Part shown: piece by piece, positions 24,672-33,537 of the stretch
How positions within the stretch are numbered: position 1 is the stretch's first letter
How the letters are laid out: each line of letters begins with the position of its first letter
Assembly (NCBI RefSeq): GCF_005144745.1
Contig: NZ_SWKK01000010.1
Span: forward strand, 1 to 64,000
DNA from: Flavobacterium sp. ASW18X
Lineage (GTDB): Bacteria; Bacteroidota; Bacteroidia; Flavobacteriales; Flavobacteriaceae
Length of the DNA stretch: 64,000 bases
Direction: 5' to 3'
Position numbers and translations under genes: made by a program
Notes under the pieces: model-generated
What the model was told of the DNA's origin: nothing
What the model saw: only the letters and a program-made list of their open reading frames with translations
Database searches by the model: none

Positions 24672-25646
24672 TTATAAATCTAATAAATAAGCGAAAATCA
24701 AGGGTGCCACTATAGTAGCATCTGATTCAACAATAAACTTAGGTGTATCTATATCTAGCTTACCCCAAGTAATCTTCTCATTTGGCACCGCACCGGAGTA
24801 CGACCCATAACTAGTAGTAGAATCACTTATCTGGCAAAAGTAGCTCCAGAATGGTGTTTCTGTTTCTTCCATATCCTGATATAGCATGGGTACTACGCAG
24901 ATAGGAAAATCCCCTGCAATACCACCACCTATCTGGAAAAATCCAATTCCGTTTTGGCTGTTGTCTCTATACCAACCTGCCAAAAAGGTCATATACTCTA
25001 TCCCCGATTTTACGGTACTCGCTTTTAACTCTCCCTTTAGTACATAGCTAGCAAAAATGTTACCCATGGTGCTGTCTTCCCAACCGGGGACAACAATAGG
25101 CAAGTTTTTTTCTGCCGCGGCATACATCCAAGAATCTTTTAAATCTATCTCATAATATTCTTCTAAAACGCCAGAAAGTAACATTTTGTACATGTATTCG
25201 TGCGGAAAGTAACGTTCTCCTTTATCATCTGCATCCTTCCAAATCTTATGAACGTGTTTTTGCAGCCTTCTAAAGGCTTCCTCTTCTGGAATACAAGTAT
25301 CTGTTACCCTATTTAGGCCGTTTTCTAGTAAATCCCACTCGTCTTTTGGTGTTAAATCTCTATAGTTTGGCACCCTTTTGTAGTGCGAATGTGCTACAAG
25401 GTTCATAATATCTTCTTCCAAGTTTGCACCCGTACAAGAAATAATTTGCACTTTGTCTTGGCGAATCATCTCTGCAAAACTTTTACCCAATTCTGCGGTA
25501 CTCATTGCCCCAGCTAAAGACACCAACATTTTAGCGCCATTGTTTAGCTGTGCCTCGTACCCTTTTGCGGCATCTACCAAGGCAGCTGCGTTAAAGTGCA
25601 GGTAGTGTTTTTCTATAAAATTAGATATAGGTCCTTTATTGCTCAT
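24672..25646 (-). CDS. Deoxyhypusine synthase-like protein (possible homospermidine synthase)
   Basis: This is a protein of 324 residues of the deoxyhypusine synthase fold. Signatures are MLVSLAGAMSTAELG near the NAD site, VQIISCTGANLEEDI, and near the C-terminus the catalytic Lys in EKITWGKLD, equivalent to the active-site Lys in the WGK motif of human DHS. Bacteria lack eIF5A, and some bacterial DHS-like enzymes are known to make homospermidine from polyamines. Being in one operon with agmatinase and arginine decarboxylase supports a polyamine product here. Its start overlaps the agmatinase gene by 11 bases, which implies translational coupling. Confidence 0.85.
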   Translation of the reverse strand: MSNKGPISNFIEKHYLHFNAAALVDAAKGYEAQLNNGAKMLVSLAGAMSTAELGKSFAEMIRQDKVQIISCTGANLEEDIMNLVAHSHYKRVPNYRDLTPKDEWDLLENGLNRVTDTCIPEEEAFRRLQKHVHKIWKDADDKGERYFPHEYMYKMLLSGVLEEYYEIDLKDSWMYAAAEKNLPIVVPGWEDSTMGNIFASYVLKGELKASTVKSGIEYMTFLAGWYRDNSQNGIGFFQIGGGIAGDFPICVVPMLYQDMEETETPFWSYFCQISDSTTSYGSYSGAVPNEKITWGKLDIDTPKFIVESDATIVAPLIFAYLLDL

Positions 25647-26574
25647 CGTAAAAATCTTCTGCGTTTAAATTTCTTTTGTGTAATGGTTCAGCTCCATCTA
25701 ATTCCTCTGTTTCAATTTCGTCTTTTCTAAACTTATAGCTTAACATTTTGTAATATAGTTTTGCAGCTAAAAAGTCAGACGAGCGGTCTATCTCATTTGG
25801 GCAAAGCTCCACGATATCAAAACCTACCACGTTTTTGCTTTCAAAAATTTTGCTTAAAAACTCTAAGGTTTCGTACCACAATAAGCCACCTGGCTCCGGT
25901 GTTCCCGTAGATGGACAAATAGAAGGATCAAACGCATCCAAATCAAACGTGATGTAAACGTTGTCTGTCATTAATTCTATGGCGTTATCCATCCAAAAAT
26001 CGTCCGTAACCATCTCATGCGCAAAAAACACTTTGTTATAATCCATAACCAAAGTTTCTGCATGGTCCATACTACGGATACCTACTTGTATTAAATTGGT
26101 GGTCTCATTGGCCTCATACAACGCACATGCATGGTTGTATTTGGTACCTTCGTACTCCTTACGCAAATCTGCGTGAGCATCTATCTGTACTACGGTTAAA
26201 TCTTGGTAATATTCAGAAAAAGCACGTATTGCGCCTATAGAAACCGAATGCTCACCACCAAACATGGTTACTAATTTATTACGCTTAACCAGTTCTTTTA
26301 CCTTATCGTGCACCGCGGTAACCATAGCTTCAGGAGAGTTAAAACCTTCCATAGTATCTGCTAGGTAAATGCCTTCTTTATACACTTCACTATCGGTCTC
26401 TATATCATAGAGTTCCATATTCTCAGAAGCCTCCAAAAAAGCTTCTGGTCCCTTGTCTGCTCCTTTGCCCCATGTGCTTGTACCATCATAAGCTACGGGC
26501 AATAAAACTACTTTAGACTTATCCATAGCGGCATATTGGTCTGGAATGCCAGCATAGGTCCTATTTTTTTTCAT
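25636..26574 (-). CDS. speB: Agmatinase (ureohydrolase)
   Basis: This 312-residue enzyme hydrolyses agmatine to putrescine and urea. All metal-binding motifs of the arginase/agmatinase family are present: GGEHSVSIGA, DAHADLR, and DLDAFDPS with the Mn-binding Asp residues. The substrate loop THACALYE-like region (YNHACALYE) fits agmatinase. It follows the arginine decarboxylase gene by about 54 bases and overlaps the DHS-like gene, giving the pathway arginine to agmatine to putrescine and then a higher polyamine. Confidence 0.93.
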   Translation of the reverse strand: MKKNRTYAGIPDQYAAMDKSKVVLLPVAYDGTSTWGKGADKGPEAFLEASENMELYDIETDSEVYKEGIYLADTMEGFNSPEAMVTAVHDKVKELVKRNKLVTMFGGEHSVSIGAIRAFSEYYQDLTVVQIDAHADLRKEYEGTKYNHACALYEANETTNLIQVGIRSMDHAETLVMDYNKVFFAHEMVTDDFWMDNAIELMTDNVYITFDLDAFDPSICPSTGTPEPGGLLWYETLEFLSKIFESKNVVGFDIVELCPNEIDRSSDFLAAKLYYKMLSYKFRKDEIETEELDGAEPLHKRNLNAEDFYDEQ

Positions 26575-26628
26575 TTTAAAAGGGTACTAAAAATTATTTG
26601 TTGTTTTATTTTTTACGAAAATGCTCAA

Positions 26629-28026
26629 TTACTTGGTATACCCTAAGATATCCATAAATTTGGCTGATGTCTGTTGTTCTGCAAAAACTTTTGTAGTTAG
26701 CTCACCATTTTCATCTCTATCTATGAGAATGTGTTTTGGTGCTGGTATTAAACAGTGTTGCAATCCGCCATAACCCCCTATAGACTCTTGGTATGCTCCT
26801 GTATTAAAGAAACCAATGTACAAGGGTTTATCCTTTTTGTATTTTGGCAAATAAATAGCGTTCATGTGTTGCTCAGAGTTGTAGTAATCATCACTGTCAC
26901 ATGTTAATCCACCAAGCAGAACACGCTCATACTCCTCATTCCAACGGTTTATAGCCAGTAAAATAAAGCGCTTATTTATAGCCCAAGAATCTGGCAAGGT
27001 TGTTATGAAAGATGAGTTGATCATATTCCATTTTTCCCTATCATTTTGTTGTTTTTGGTACAATACCTCATAAATGGCACCGCCACTTTCGCCTACGGTA
27101 AAACTTCCAAATTCAGTGAAAATATGGGGTACATCTACTTTTGCTTCTTGGCATGCCTGGTTTATCTGATTGATGATTTCATCTATCATATAAGCATAAT
27201 CATATTCAAACGCCAACGAATTTTTGATAGGAAAACCACCACCAATATTTAGGCTATCCAAAGTTGGGCAAACGCGTTTAAGGTTAATATACACCTTTAA
27301 ACATTTTAATAGTTCGTTCCAATAATAAGCGGTATCCCTAATACCGGTGTTGATGAAAAAGTGAAGCATTTTAAGATTCACTTGCTCATTTTCTTTAACA
27401 GATTGATTGTAAAAAGGAACTATATTTTTATAGCCAATACCCAATCTTGAAGTATAGAACTCAAATTTTGGTTCTTCTTCTGATGCGATACGAATACCCA
27501 CATTAAACGTTCCGTTAATGTTGGACTGCAACAAGTTGAGCTCCTCATAATTATCAATAATAGGAATACAATTTTCGTGTCCGTTATTGATAAGGTCTGC
27601 AATATTATTGATGTATTTATCGCGCTTAAACCCATTGCAAAGTACAAAGGTATCTTTGCTTATTTTGCCTTTAGATTTAAGATGGTTTACAATATCGATA
27701 TCAAAAGCCGAAGACGTTTCTATATGGATGTTATTCTTCAAAGCCTCATTCAACACATGCTGAAAATGCGAGCTTTTGGTACAATAGCAATAATGGTAAT
27801 TACCCTTATACCCATGCTTTTTAATGGATTTGGCAAACCACTTTTGTGCACGTTGTATGTTGTCTGATATTTTTGGCAGGTATGTGAATTTTAAAGGTGC
27901 GCCATACTCAGCGATTAATCCTTTTAAATCGATACCATGAAATTCTAAATTGTTGTCTTTAAGTTGAAATTCCTCTTGTGGAAAGTCATAGGTTTGATCA
28001 ATTAGATCAAAATATTTCGTTTTCAT
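26629..28026 (-). CDS. speA: Biosynthetic arginine decarboxylase, short form
   Basis: This 465-residue PLP enzyme (alanine racemase fold III) is expected to turn arginine into agmatine. The PLP-binding Lys is in YCYCTKSSHF (near residue 85), HIETSSAFDIDIV follows, SLNIGGGFPI is the phosphate-binding glycine loop, and TEFGSFTVG is present. It is clearly shorter than the classical SpeA (about 630-660 residues) but has the same domain order, as in other Bacteroidota. The downstream agmatinase makes arginine the most likely substrate. A decarboxylase for another amino acid is possible. The leader of about 280 bases upstream looks structured. Confidence 0.88.
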   Translation of the reverse strand: MKTKYFDLIDQTYDFPQEEFQLKDNNLEFHGIDLKGLIAEYGAPLKFTYLPKISDNIQRAQKWFAKSIKKHGYKGNYHYCYCTKSSHFQHVLNEALKNNIHIETSSAFDIDIVNHLKSKGKISKDTFVLCNGFKRDKYINNIADLINNGHENCIPIIDNYEELNLLQSNINGTFNVGIRIASEEEPKFEFYTSRLGIGYKNIVPFYNQSVKENEQVNLKMLHFFINTGIRDTAYYWNELLKCLKVYINLKRVCPTLDSLNIGGGFPIKNSLAFEYDYAYMIDEIINQINQACQEAKVDVPHIFTEFGSFTVGESGGAIYEVLYQKQQNDREKWNMINSSFITTLPDSWAINKRFILLAINRWNEEYERVLLGGLTCDSDDYYNSEQHMNAIYLPKYKKDKPLYIGFFNTGAYQESIGGYGGLQHCLIPAPKHILIDRDENGELTTKVFAEQQTSAKFMDILGYTK

Positions 28027-28121
28027 TTTTGTTTATGCATCTGTTAATCCTAAAATTCTAAAAAATACGAGGGAATAACAAGAATATCAGATACGAAATT
28101 CAAAAACGGTGTATGGTTTAA

Positions 28122-28225
28122 ACGTGCGGTTTAAAATAGTTGCACGTCCTGACAACAAGCGGTCTTTAGAAGTCAGCCCTAGTATCCGGAGTCCTAATCT
28201 TAGAACAGCTTTTTGGGTAGACTTC
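28122..28225 (-). ncRNA. Candidate structured leader of speA mRNA
   Basis: Inside the predicted 280-base leader of speA, two paired elements stand out. Arms 28122-28127 and 28142-28147 (ACGTGC with GCACGT) enclose a 14-base loop. A longer stem pairs 28169-28179 with 28215-28225 (GAAGTC with GACTTC, plus CCC with GGG across a small internal loop). A further hairpin (TTTAAAC with GTTTAAA, 28117-28135) competes with the first. I do not recognise a known riboswitch class. It could sense polyamines, arginine or SAM; this is speculation. Confidence 0.4.
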
Positions 28226-28310
28226 CTTATCCCCAAAGGCCCGAACATGAAAAAAGTTTTCAATAAAAAGGCAATGCGTCCGGTTAATTAGTTGGACTCA
28301 TTTAACGGGG

Positions 28311-28340
28311 CAAACATAGATAAAAAATCGATGCTGCAAA
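28311..28340 (-). promoter_or_regulatory. Predicted speA promoter
   Basis: On the minus strand TTTG (complement of 28337-28340), 18 bases, then TATGTTTG (complement of 28311-28318), a perfect Bacteroidota -33/-7 promoter. Transcription would start near 28307 and leave an untranslated leader of about 280 bases. Confidence 0.65.
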
Positions 28341-28414
28341 CTTTTTAAATATTTTTTTTGCTTTTTATACCAAAAAAAATGTAAAACCTTGATTTACAAC
28401 TTGTTTTTTAAGAC

Positions 28415-28451
28415 AAAAAGCGTGTCTAGGTTAAGCTAGGCACGCTTTTTT
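28415..28451 (-). terminator. Terminator of the galK-galT unit
   Basis: A 15-bp stem with one G-T pair (28415-28429 with 28436-28450), AAAAA at one foot and TTTTT at the other, so it can work in both directions. It lies 15 bases past the galT stop. Confidence 0.9.
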
Positions 28452-28466
28452 ACATAAATTTCTTGA

Positions 28467-29507
28467 TTATTGCAGAGAATAATGTACGGTAGAAAGCGTA
28501 TTTAATTTATCTGCAGCTTGTTCTGCAGTAATGTCTCTTTGCGGGTTTGCAAACATCTCATACCCTACCATAAATTTTTTCACAGTTGCAGAACGTAATA
28601 AAGGAGGATAAAAACTCATATGAAAATGCCATTCTTCATGCAAATCCCCATCAGTTGGAGCTTGGTGTATTCCACTGGAATAAGGAAAAGAAACCTCAAA
28701 TAAATTATCAAATTTTGTAGTCACTACTTTAATGGCTTCTGCATAATCTTTTTTCTCTGCTACTGTTAATTGCAAAATATGCTGTATTTGTCTTTTGGGA
28801 GCAATCATCACCTCATATGGCCATACTGCCCAATAAGGAACTAAAGCAATAAAAGTATCGTTCTCAAAAATGATACGCTCTCTTTGTTCCATTTCTTGCT
28901 CAATGTAAGCTAACAACAAACCTTTTGCATTGGCTTGCCAATATTCCTTTTGTTTAATACTTTTCTTTTCTACCTCTTGCGGAACAGAATATTGTGCCCA
29001 AATTTGACCATGAGGATGCGGATTACTACACCCCATCATATCTCCTTTATTTTCAAATATTTGCACATGGTTGATGCCCTCTTTAGCACCAAGTTCTTGG
29101 TATTCTTTTTGCCAAAGTTCTATGACCTTTTCTATCTCTTCTAAAGACATAACAGGTAAGGTTTTAGAGTGGTCAGGAGAAAAGCAAATTACTTTACACA
29201 GCCCCGTTTCTCCTTTGGCACGCAATAGGCCGTCTACTACCTCATCATTTGGCGTATCTGCAAGCAATGCAGAAAAATCGTTAGTAAAACTGTAAACACT
29301 ATCGTAATTTGGGGTTTGTTGCCCGCCGGCTCTAGTATTTCCAGGACACAAATAACAATTTGGGTCGTACGTAGGTCTTTCGGCTACAGGTGGCTTTTCT
29401 TGTTTGCCTTGCCAGGGTCTTTTGGTTCTATGTGGCGATACCAAAACCCATTCCCCAGTTAAAATATTGTATCTTCTATGTGGATGTTCATTAAAATCTA
29501 GTGCCAT
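28467..29507 (-). CDS. galT: UDP-glucose--hexose-1-phosphate uridylyltransferase
   Basis: This 346-residue Leloir enzyme moves UMP between UDP-glucose and galactose 1-phosphate. The zinc motif CYLCPGN, the catalytic triad GCSNPHPHGQIWA (nucleophile His in HPH), and the later GIHQAPTDGDLHEEWHFHMSF region (metal and His ligands, quoted in part) are all present. Length matches GalT. It is 2 bases from the end of galK, so translation is coupled. It is the last gene of the unit. Confidence 0.96.
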   Translation of the reverse strand: MALDFNEHPHRRYNILTGEWVLVSPHRTKRPWQGKQEKPPVAERPTYDPNCYLCPGNTRAGGQQTPNYDSVYSFTNDFSALLADTPNDEVVDGLLRAKGETGLCKVICFSPDHSKTLPVMSLEEIEKVIELWQKEYQELGAKEGINHVQIFENKGDMMGCSNPHPHGQIWAQYSVPQEVEKKSIKQKEYWQANAKGLLLAYIEQEMEQRERIIFENDTFIALVPYWAVWPYEVMIAPKRQIQHILQLTVAEKKDYAEAIKVVTTKFDNLFEVSFPYSSGIHQAPTDGDLHEEWHFHMSFYPPLLRSATVKKFMVGYEMFANPQRDITAEQAADKLNTLSTVHYSLQ

Positions 29508-29509
29508 AG

Positions 29510-30628
29510 TTATGAGTTTATAAGCGTTGTACCATTACTAGGTAAAGTAGTGAATTGGGAAAGTTCTATACCAAACTTTGATTTGTAAGCTGTTGCAGCT
29601 TTAGACACAAAGTCTTCTATAGCATCTTCATGTATTATATTTAGAGTACAGCCACCAAAGCCGCCCCCCATCATCCTAGCTCCTAATACGCTGGGTTCAT
29701 CTTGTGTAAGGGCAACCAGATAGTCTAGTTCTGGACAACTTACTTCATATTTTTTGCTCAATCCTTGATGCGTTTGGTACATGTATGCTCCAAACTGTGA
29801 TAAATCTCCCTGTTTCAAAGCTTTTACAGCTTGTACAACTCGCTCTGTTTCTTCTACTACGTAAGAGCTTCTGTCATATAGTACAGCAGACAAGTCGTCC
29901 TTTACTTTTTGTAGCATCGCAAGCGTAACATCTCTATAATTTTTGACCGTTTTGAACTTTTGTTGAACTACAGCCAACGCGTCCTCGCATTGTTGTCTTC
30001 TAACGTTATATTCTCCACTGCTTAAGTTATGGGTTACATTAGTATTTAAAAGTAAGAGTTTATAAGGTTTAAAATTGGTAGGGATATACTCAAATTCCAG
30101 AGAATTACAATCGAGTAACATGGCATGTTTTTCTTTGCCCATGACGGACGCAAACTGATCCATGATTCCGCATTTAGTTCCTACAAAATTGTGTTCTGCC
30201 CGTTGTGCTAACTTTACAATATCCCATTTAGAAAGTCCCAATTTAAATAGCTCATTAAGACCATAAGCAAAGCCACATTCTAAAGCTGCGGAAGAACTAA
30301 CACCAGAACCAATAGGTAAAAAGCTTTCTATCTCACAATCAAAACCCGCCAAGCCTTCTTTTAGCTGCTGAATTTCATGCAAAACACCCAACAAATAATT
30401 CTCCCAACCTGTTGTACTTTTTTGCACGTTGTCTAAATTGATGCGTAAAACACCATCAAACCCTTTACTCCGCACAGAAGCATCGTGCTGAGTACCATTT
30501 TTTGTAAACTTTAAATGTATGGTTTTATCTATGGCTGCAGGCAGTACAAATCCATCATTATAATCTACATGTTCCCCAATCAAATTAATTCTACCAGGAG
30601 AGGTTAAATGTATTTCTGTAGTATTCAT
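29510..30628 (-). CDS. galK: Galactokinase
   Basis: This 372-residue GHMP kinase phosphorylates alpha-galactose. The signature GRINLIGEHVDYNDG, the ATP loop SFLPIGSGVSSSAALECG, and the C-terminal GARMMGGGFGGC motif are all present, so it should be active. It is followed at once by galT. A -7 box TATATTTG lies on the minus strand near 30672-30679. A truncated permease gene stands 268 bases upstream on the same strand. Confidence 0.96.
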   Translation of the reverse strand: MNTTEIHLTSPGRINLIGEHVDYNDGFVLPAAIDKTIHLKFTKNGTQHDASVRSKGFDGVLRINLDNVQKSTTGWENYLLGVLHEIQQLKEGLAGFDCEIESFLPIGSGVSSSAALECGFAYGLNELFKLGLSKWDIVKLAQRAEHNFVGTKCGIMDQFASVMGKEKHAMLLDCNSLEFEYIPTNFKPYKLLLLNTNVTHNLSSGEYNVRRQQCEDALAVVQQKFKTVKNYRDVTLAMLQKVKDDLSAVLYDRSSYVVEETERVVQAVKALKQGDLSQFGAYMYQTHQGLSKKYEVSCPELDYLVALTQDEPSVLGARMMGGGFGGCTLNIIHEDAIEDFVSKAATAYKSKFGIELSQFTTLPSNGTTLINS

Positions 30629-30896
30629 GGGTTATTTTCTTAAACTTTACACAGCATTACCACTGTATGAACAAATATAGAAAATATTTTAAGTGTATAT
30701 ACTACATTTATTAACATTTAAAGAAAGTCTGCTTCAGCTGGCCCTAGTTTACCAGAATAGAACTAGAATAGTACTAATAACCACCAAAAGCAGTATAATT
30801 TGAAATTGATAGTTTTTATACCAAGGTAATTGTTTGTCTACTGATAATGTTAACTCCTATTCCATTATTAAATGGAGTAAACCAACCGAAAAACTT
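30629..30896. other. Gap between the permease chimera and galK
   Basis: 268 bases without an ORF. It holds the candidate galK -7 box (30672-30679) and TAGTACTA-like half-sites near 30757-30764 that weakly resemble the repeat near galM. Confidence 0.35.
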
Positions 30897-32009
30897 TTAT
30901 CCGTTAGTATAATTTACCAACTTTGCCTCTAACTCTTCTAAAGATTTACCTTTAGTTTCTGGTACTTTAGCGATAATAAATAGAAGCCCTATTACGGCAA
31001 ATATAGCATACAATAGAAATGTAAGTGCATTACCAAAATTAGATAACTGCCATGGAAACACTAATTGTACTAAGAAGGCGAAGGTGAGATTTACTAAGCC
31101 TACAAAGGATATGGCTAAACCACGTATACGGTTAGGAAACAATTCTGAAAACAAAACCCACATTACTGGACCTATGGAAACTGCATAAAAAGAAACGAAT
31201 AGTAAAATACCTATAAGAATTAAAGAGGTATCCATAGCAGCAGCAGCCGTAACCAAATTAGCTTCGTACTGCTTAGCTGTTTCCGTTCCTAAATGTTGTG
31301 CTAAGGCCGCTTTAAAATCCAAGTCGTTATCAAAAGTTTGGCCTATAACGGGTGCTATTTTAGATGTTTGTATAGCAGAGGGCAATTGTTCTAAAGCCGT
31401 GTTATCTAGAGTATAACTTGCTGTTTTAAATCCGTAAGTAAGTAATAGCATAGATATTCCCATACCTATCATTCCATATATCAGCATAGGTTTTCTACCT
31501 AACCTATCGATGATAAACATGGCTAAAACCGTAAATACCAGATTAACTAAGCCTACTAAAATAGCTTGTAAAAAAGAAGCATCTGTACCTATGCCGGTTT
31601 GTTCAAAAATCATAGGAGCATAGAACATCACGCTATTAATACCCACCAACTGCTGAAAAATTGCGACAATTATACCTACCACAATAACCAGACACATATT
31701 CTTTTTAAAAATTTCTTTTATATGGACCTTTTCTTTTTCTTGTTCTTGCTGAATACTTTTTTCTATAGCACGCATTTGAATTCCACCCGGCCAATTTTGT
31801 AACGTATCTTGAAAAATGTATTTAAAGCTTAAAAATTGTGGTTTTTCCAGGGACTGATTCAAATCGAGCATATTCATCCCATCCTTGGTAGCAATCCAAA
31901 GTCTATTTTTACTATCCTTGTGTAGAGAAGAAATGTAATTATTAGCAAGACTATTTGGGTCTTCTTGATTGTATTTAAACTGCCTAATGACTTTATCAAG
32001 GACTTTCAT
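30897..32009 (-). pseudogene. Chimera: HTCS sensor fragment fused in frame to C-terminal part of a sugar permease
   Basis: This is one open frame of 370 codons with two unrelated parts. Residues about 1-75 are a piece of a hybrid two-component system propeller, with the repeat DPNSLANNYISSLHKDSKN followed by RLWIATKDGMNMLDL, and no signal peptide. Residues about 80-370 are the second half of a major facilitator sugar transporter of the XylE/GalP type (LVGINSVMFYAPMIFEQ, DRLGRKP, PVMWVLFSELFPNRIRG, PETKGKSLEELE). The first four to six helices are missing, so it cannot be a complete transporter. The junction is near 31775. A large deletion joining two genes is the simplest explanation. An assembly error is the alternative. 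Confidence 0.78.
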
Positions 32010-32363
32010 TTTATTCTGCTAATTTGTCAATAAGTTAAGACTACCCTACAGCCGTAATTTGTCTTAGCACTTAAATCTTTTTAAAGATCATTTAAGCTAA
32101 TAAAACAGCATACACTATATGTTTTAAAAGATATAAGATATGGTTTTATTGCCAAACCCTTTTCTTACACCTACCTAAATTCGTGCACATGCAACAAATA
32201 CACAATAATCTAAATTTCAAGTATTTAACTTAAAAAAACAAGAACAATAGGTACCAAAACACCACATAATAAATGTGTTTTTTAAAGTTTTTAACTAGCA
32301 AGTATGAGTGCTTTGTTATAACTTGACGCTTTTAATAAAACACAGACAAACTGCCATTTTTTT
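32010..32363. other. Divergent region of 354 bases before the FGE gene
   Basis: No gene is visible. It holds a long AT-rich imperfect hairpin (CTTAAAT at 32070-32076 with ATTTAAG at 32090-32096, extended by CTTT/AAAG). No clear promoter motif was found. Confidence 0.4.
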
Positions 32364-33491
32364 ATGACGCTTTCTACAAAAAACCTCCTTATCAAAACAG
32401 TGCTTTTAAGCTTTATTTTTAGTCTCTTTTTTACAGCTTGTAAAGAAAAGAAAATAGCTAAAGACACACCCCAAGCTCAAACAAAAGCTCAAGTAGAAAC
32501 TCCAAAGATTTTAATAAAAAAACCAGCAACTGTAGAAACTCCAGAAGGAATGGTGTGGATTCCGGGGGGTACGTTTAATCAAGGAGCGTTAGAAGGGGAT
32601 ACAATGGCCATGAATCATGAAAAACCTAGACACCAAGTTACGGTAGATGGCTTCTTTATGGACATACATGAAGTTACCAATGCCCAGTTTAGAGAATTTG
32701 TAACAGCCACGGGGTATGTAACGGTTGCGGAACGTAAAATTGATTGGGAAGAAATGAAACAACAATTACCACCAAATACGCCCAAACCCCATGATAGCAT
32801 TTTGCAGCCTGGCGCTTTAATTTTTAAAAAAACGAAGTCTTCCGTGCCTAATTTATACGATTATTCTCAGTGGTGGGAATGGAAAATTGGCGCCAATTGG
32901 AAACACCCTAACGGTCCTGAAAGCACTATTGAAGGTAAAGACAACGAACCTGTTGTGCAAGTAGCTTATGAGGACGCTTTAGCGTATTGTGAGTGGGCAG
33001 GTAAACGCTTACCAACCGAGGCTGAGTGGGAATACGCTGCACGTGCTCAAAAAGAAAACGCCATTTTTTTCTGGGGAAATGACCACAGTCAACTAAATAA
33101 ATATGCAAATACTTGGGAGGGTGAATTCCCTAAAGTAAATAATAAAGAAGATGGGTATGAAAGACGCGCTCCAGTGATGAGCTATCCAAAAAATAACTTT
33201 GGTTTGTATGATATGGCGGGCAATGTATGGGAATGGACCACAGATTGGTACAATATTAACTACTACAAAGAACTTGCAAATAAGGGTACCATCCACAATC
33301 CTCAAGGGCCTACGGCGGCCTATAATCCAAACAACCCTATGATTCATGAAAAAGTAATTAAAGGCGGTTCTTTTCTTTGTAGTGACAGTTATTGTGCAAG
33401 CTACCGTATTAGTGCCCGTATGGCAACAAGCATGGATTCTGGAGCTGAGCATGTTGGCTTTAGAGCTATAAAAGATATTCCCCTAGAGTAG
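32364..33491 (+). CDS. Formylglycine-generating enzyme family lipoprotein
   Basis: This is a protein of 375 residues. A lipoprotein signal with Cys in FFTACKEK (residue 26) is followed by the FGE-sulfatase fold: GMVWIPGGTF, DIHEVTNAQF, RLPTEAEWEYAAR, DMAGNVWEWTTDWY and HVGFRAI. The two redox-active cysteines are both present in the C-terminal SFLCSDSYCASYR, as in true FGE. It should therefore oxidise the Cys of Cys-type sulfatases to formylglycine. A Cys-type sulfatase (37663-39156) lies in the same locus. FGE proteins exported as lipoproteins are common in Bacteroidota, although some members of the family have other roles. Confidence 0.88.
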   Translation: MTLSTKNLLIKTVLLSFIFSLFFTACKEKKIAKDTPQAQTKAQVETPKILIKKPATVETPEGMVWIPGGTFNQGALEGDTMAMNHEKPRHQVTVDGFFMDIHEVTNAQFREFVTATGYVTVAERKIDWEEMKQQLPPNTPKPHDSILQPGALIFKKTKSSVPNLYDYSQWWEWKIGANWKHPNGPESTIEGKDNEPVVQVAYEDALAYCEWAGKRLPTEAEWEYAARAQKENAIFFWGNDHSQLNKYANTWEGEFPKVNNKEDGYERRAPVMSYPKNNFGLYDMAGNVWEWTTDWYNINYYKELANKGTIHNPQGPTAAYNPNNPMIHEKVIKGGSFLCSDSYCASYRISARMATSMDSGAEHVGFRAIKDIPLE

Positions 33492-33537
33492 TATGTAATA
33501 TTTTGTAAATACTGGTTGCGTTTAGTAGCTTAGCTGC

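Noticed and set aside
28109-28291. Plus-strand ORF of 60 codons upstream of speA
   Set aside because: It reads against the predicted speA leader, has no promoter or partner, and its rare codons such as CGG fit structured RNA better.
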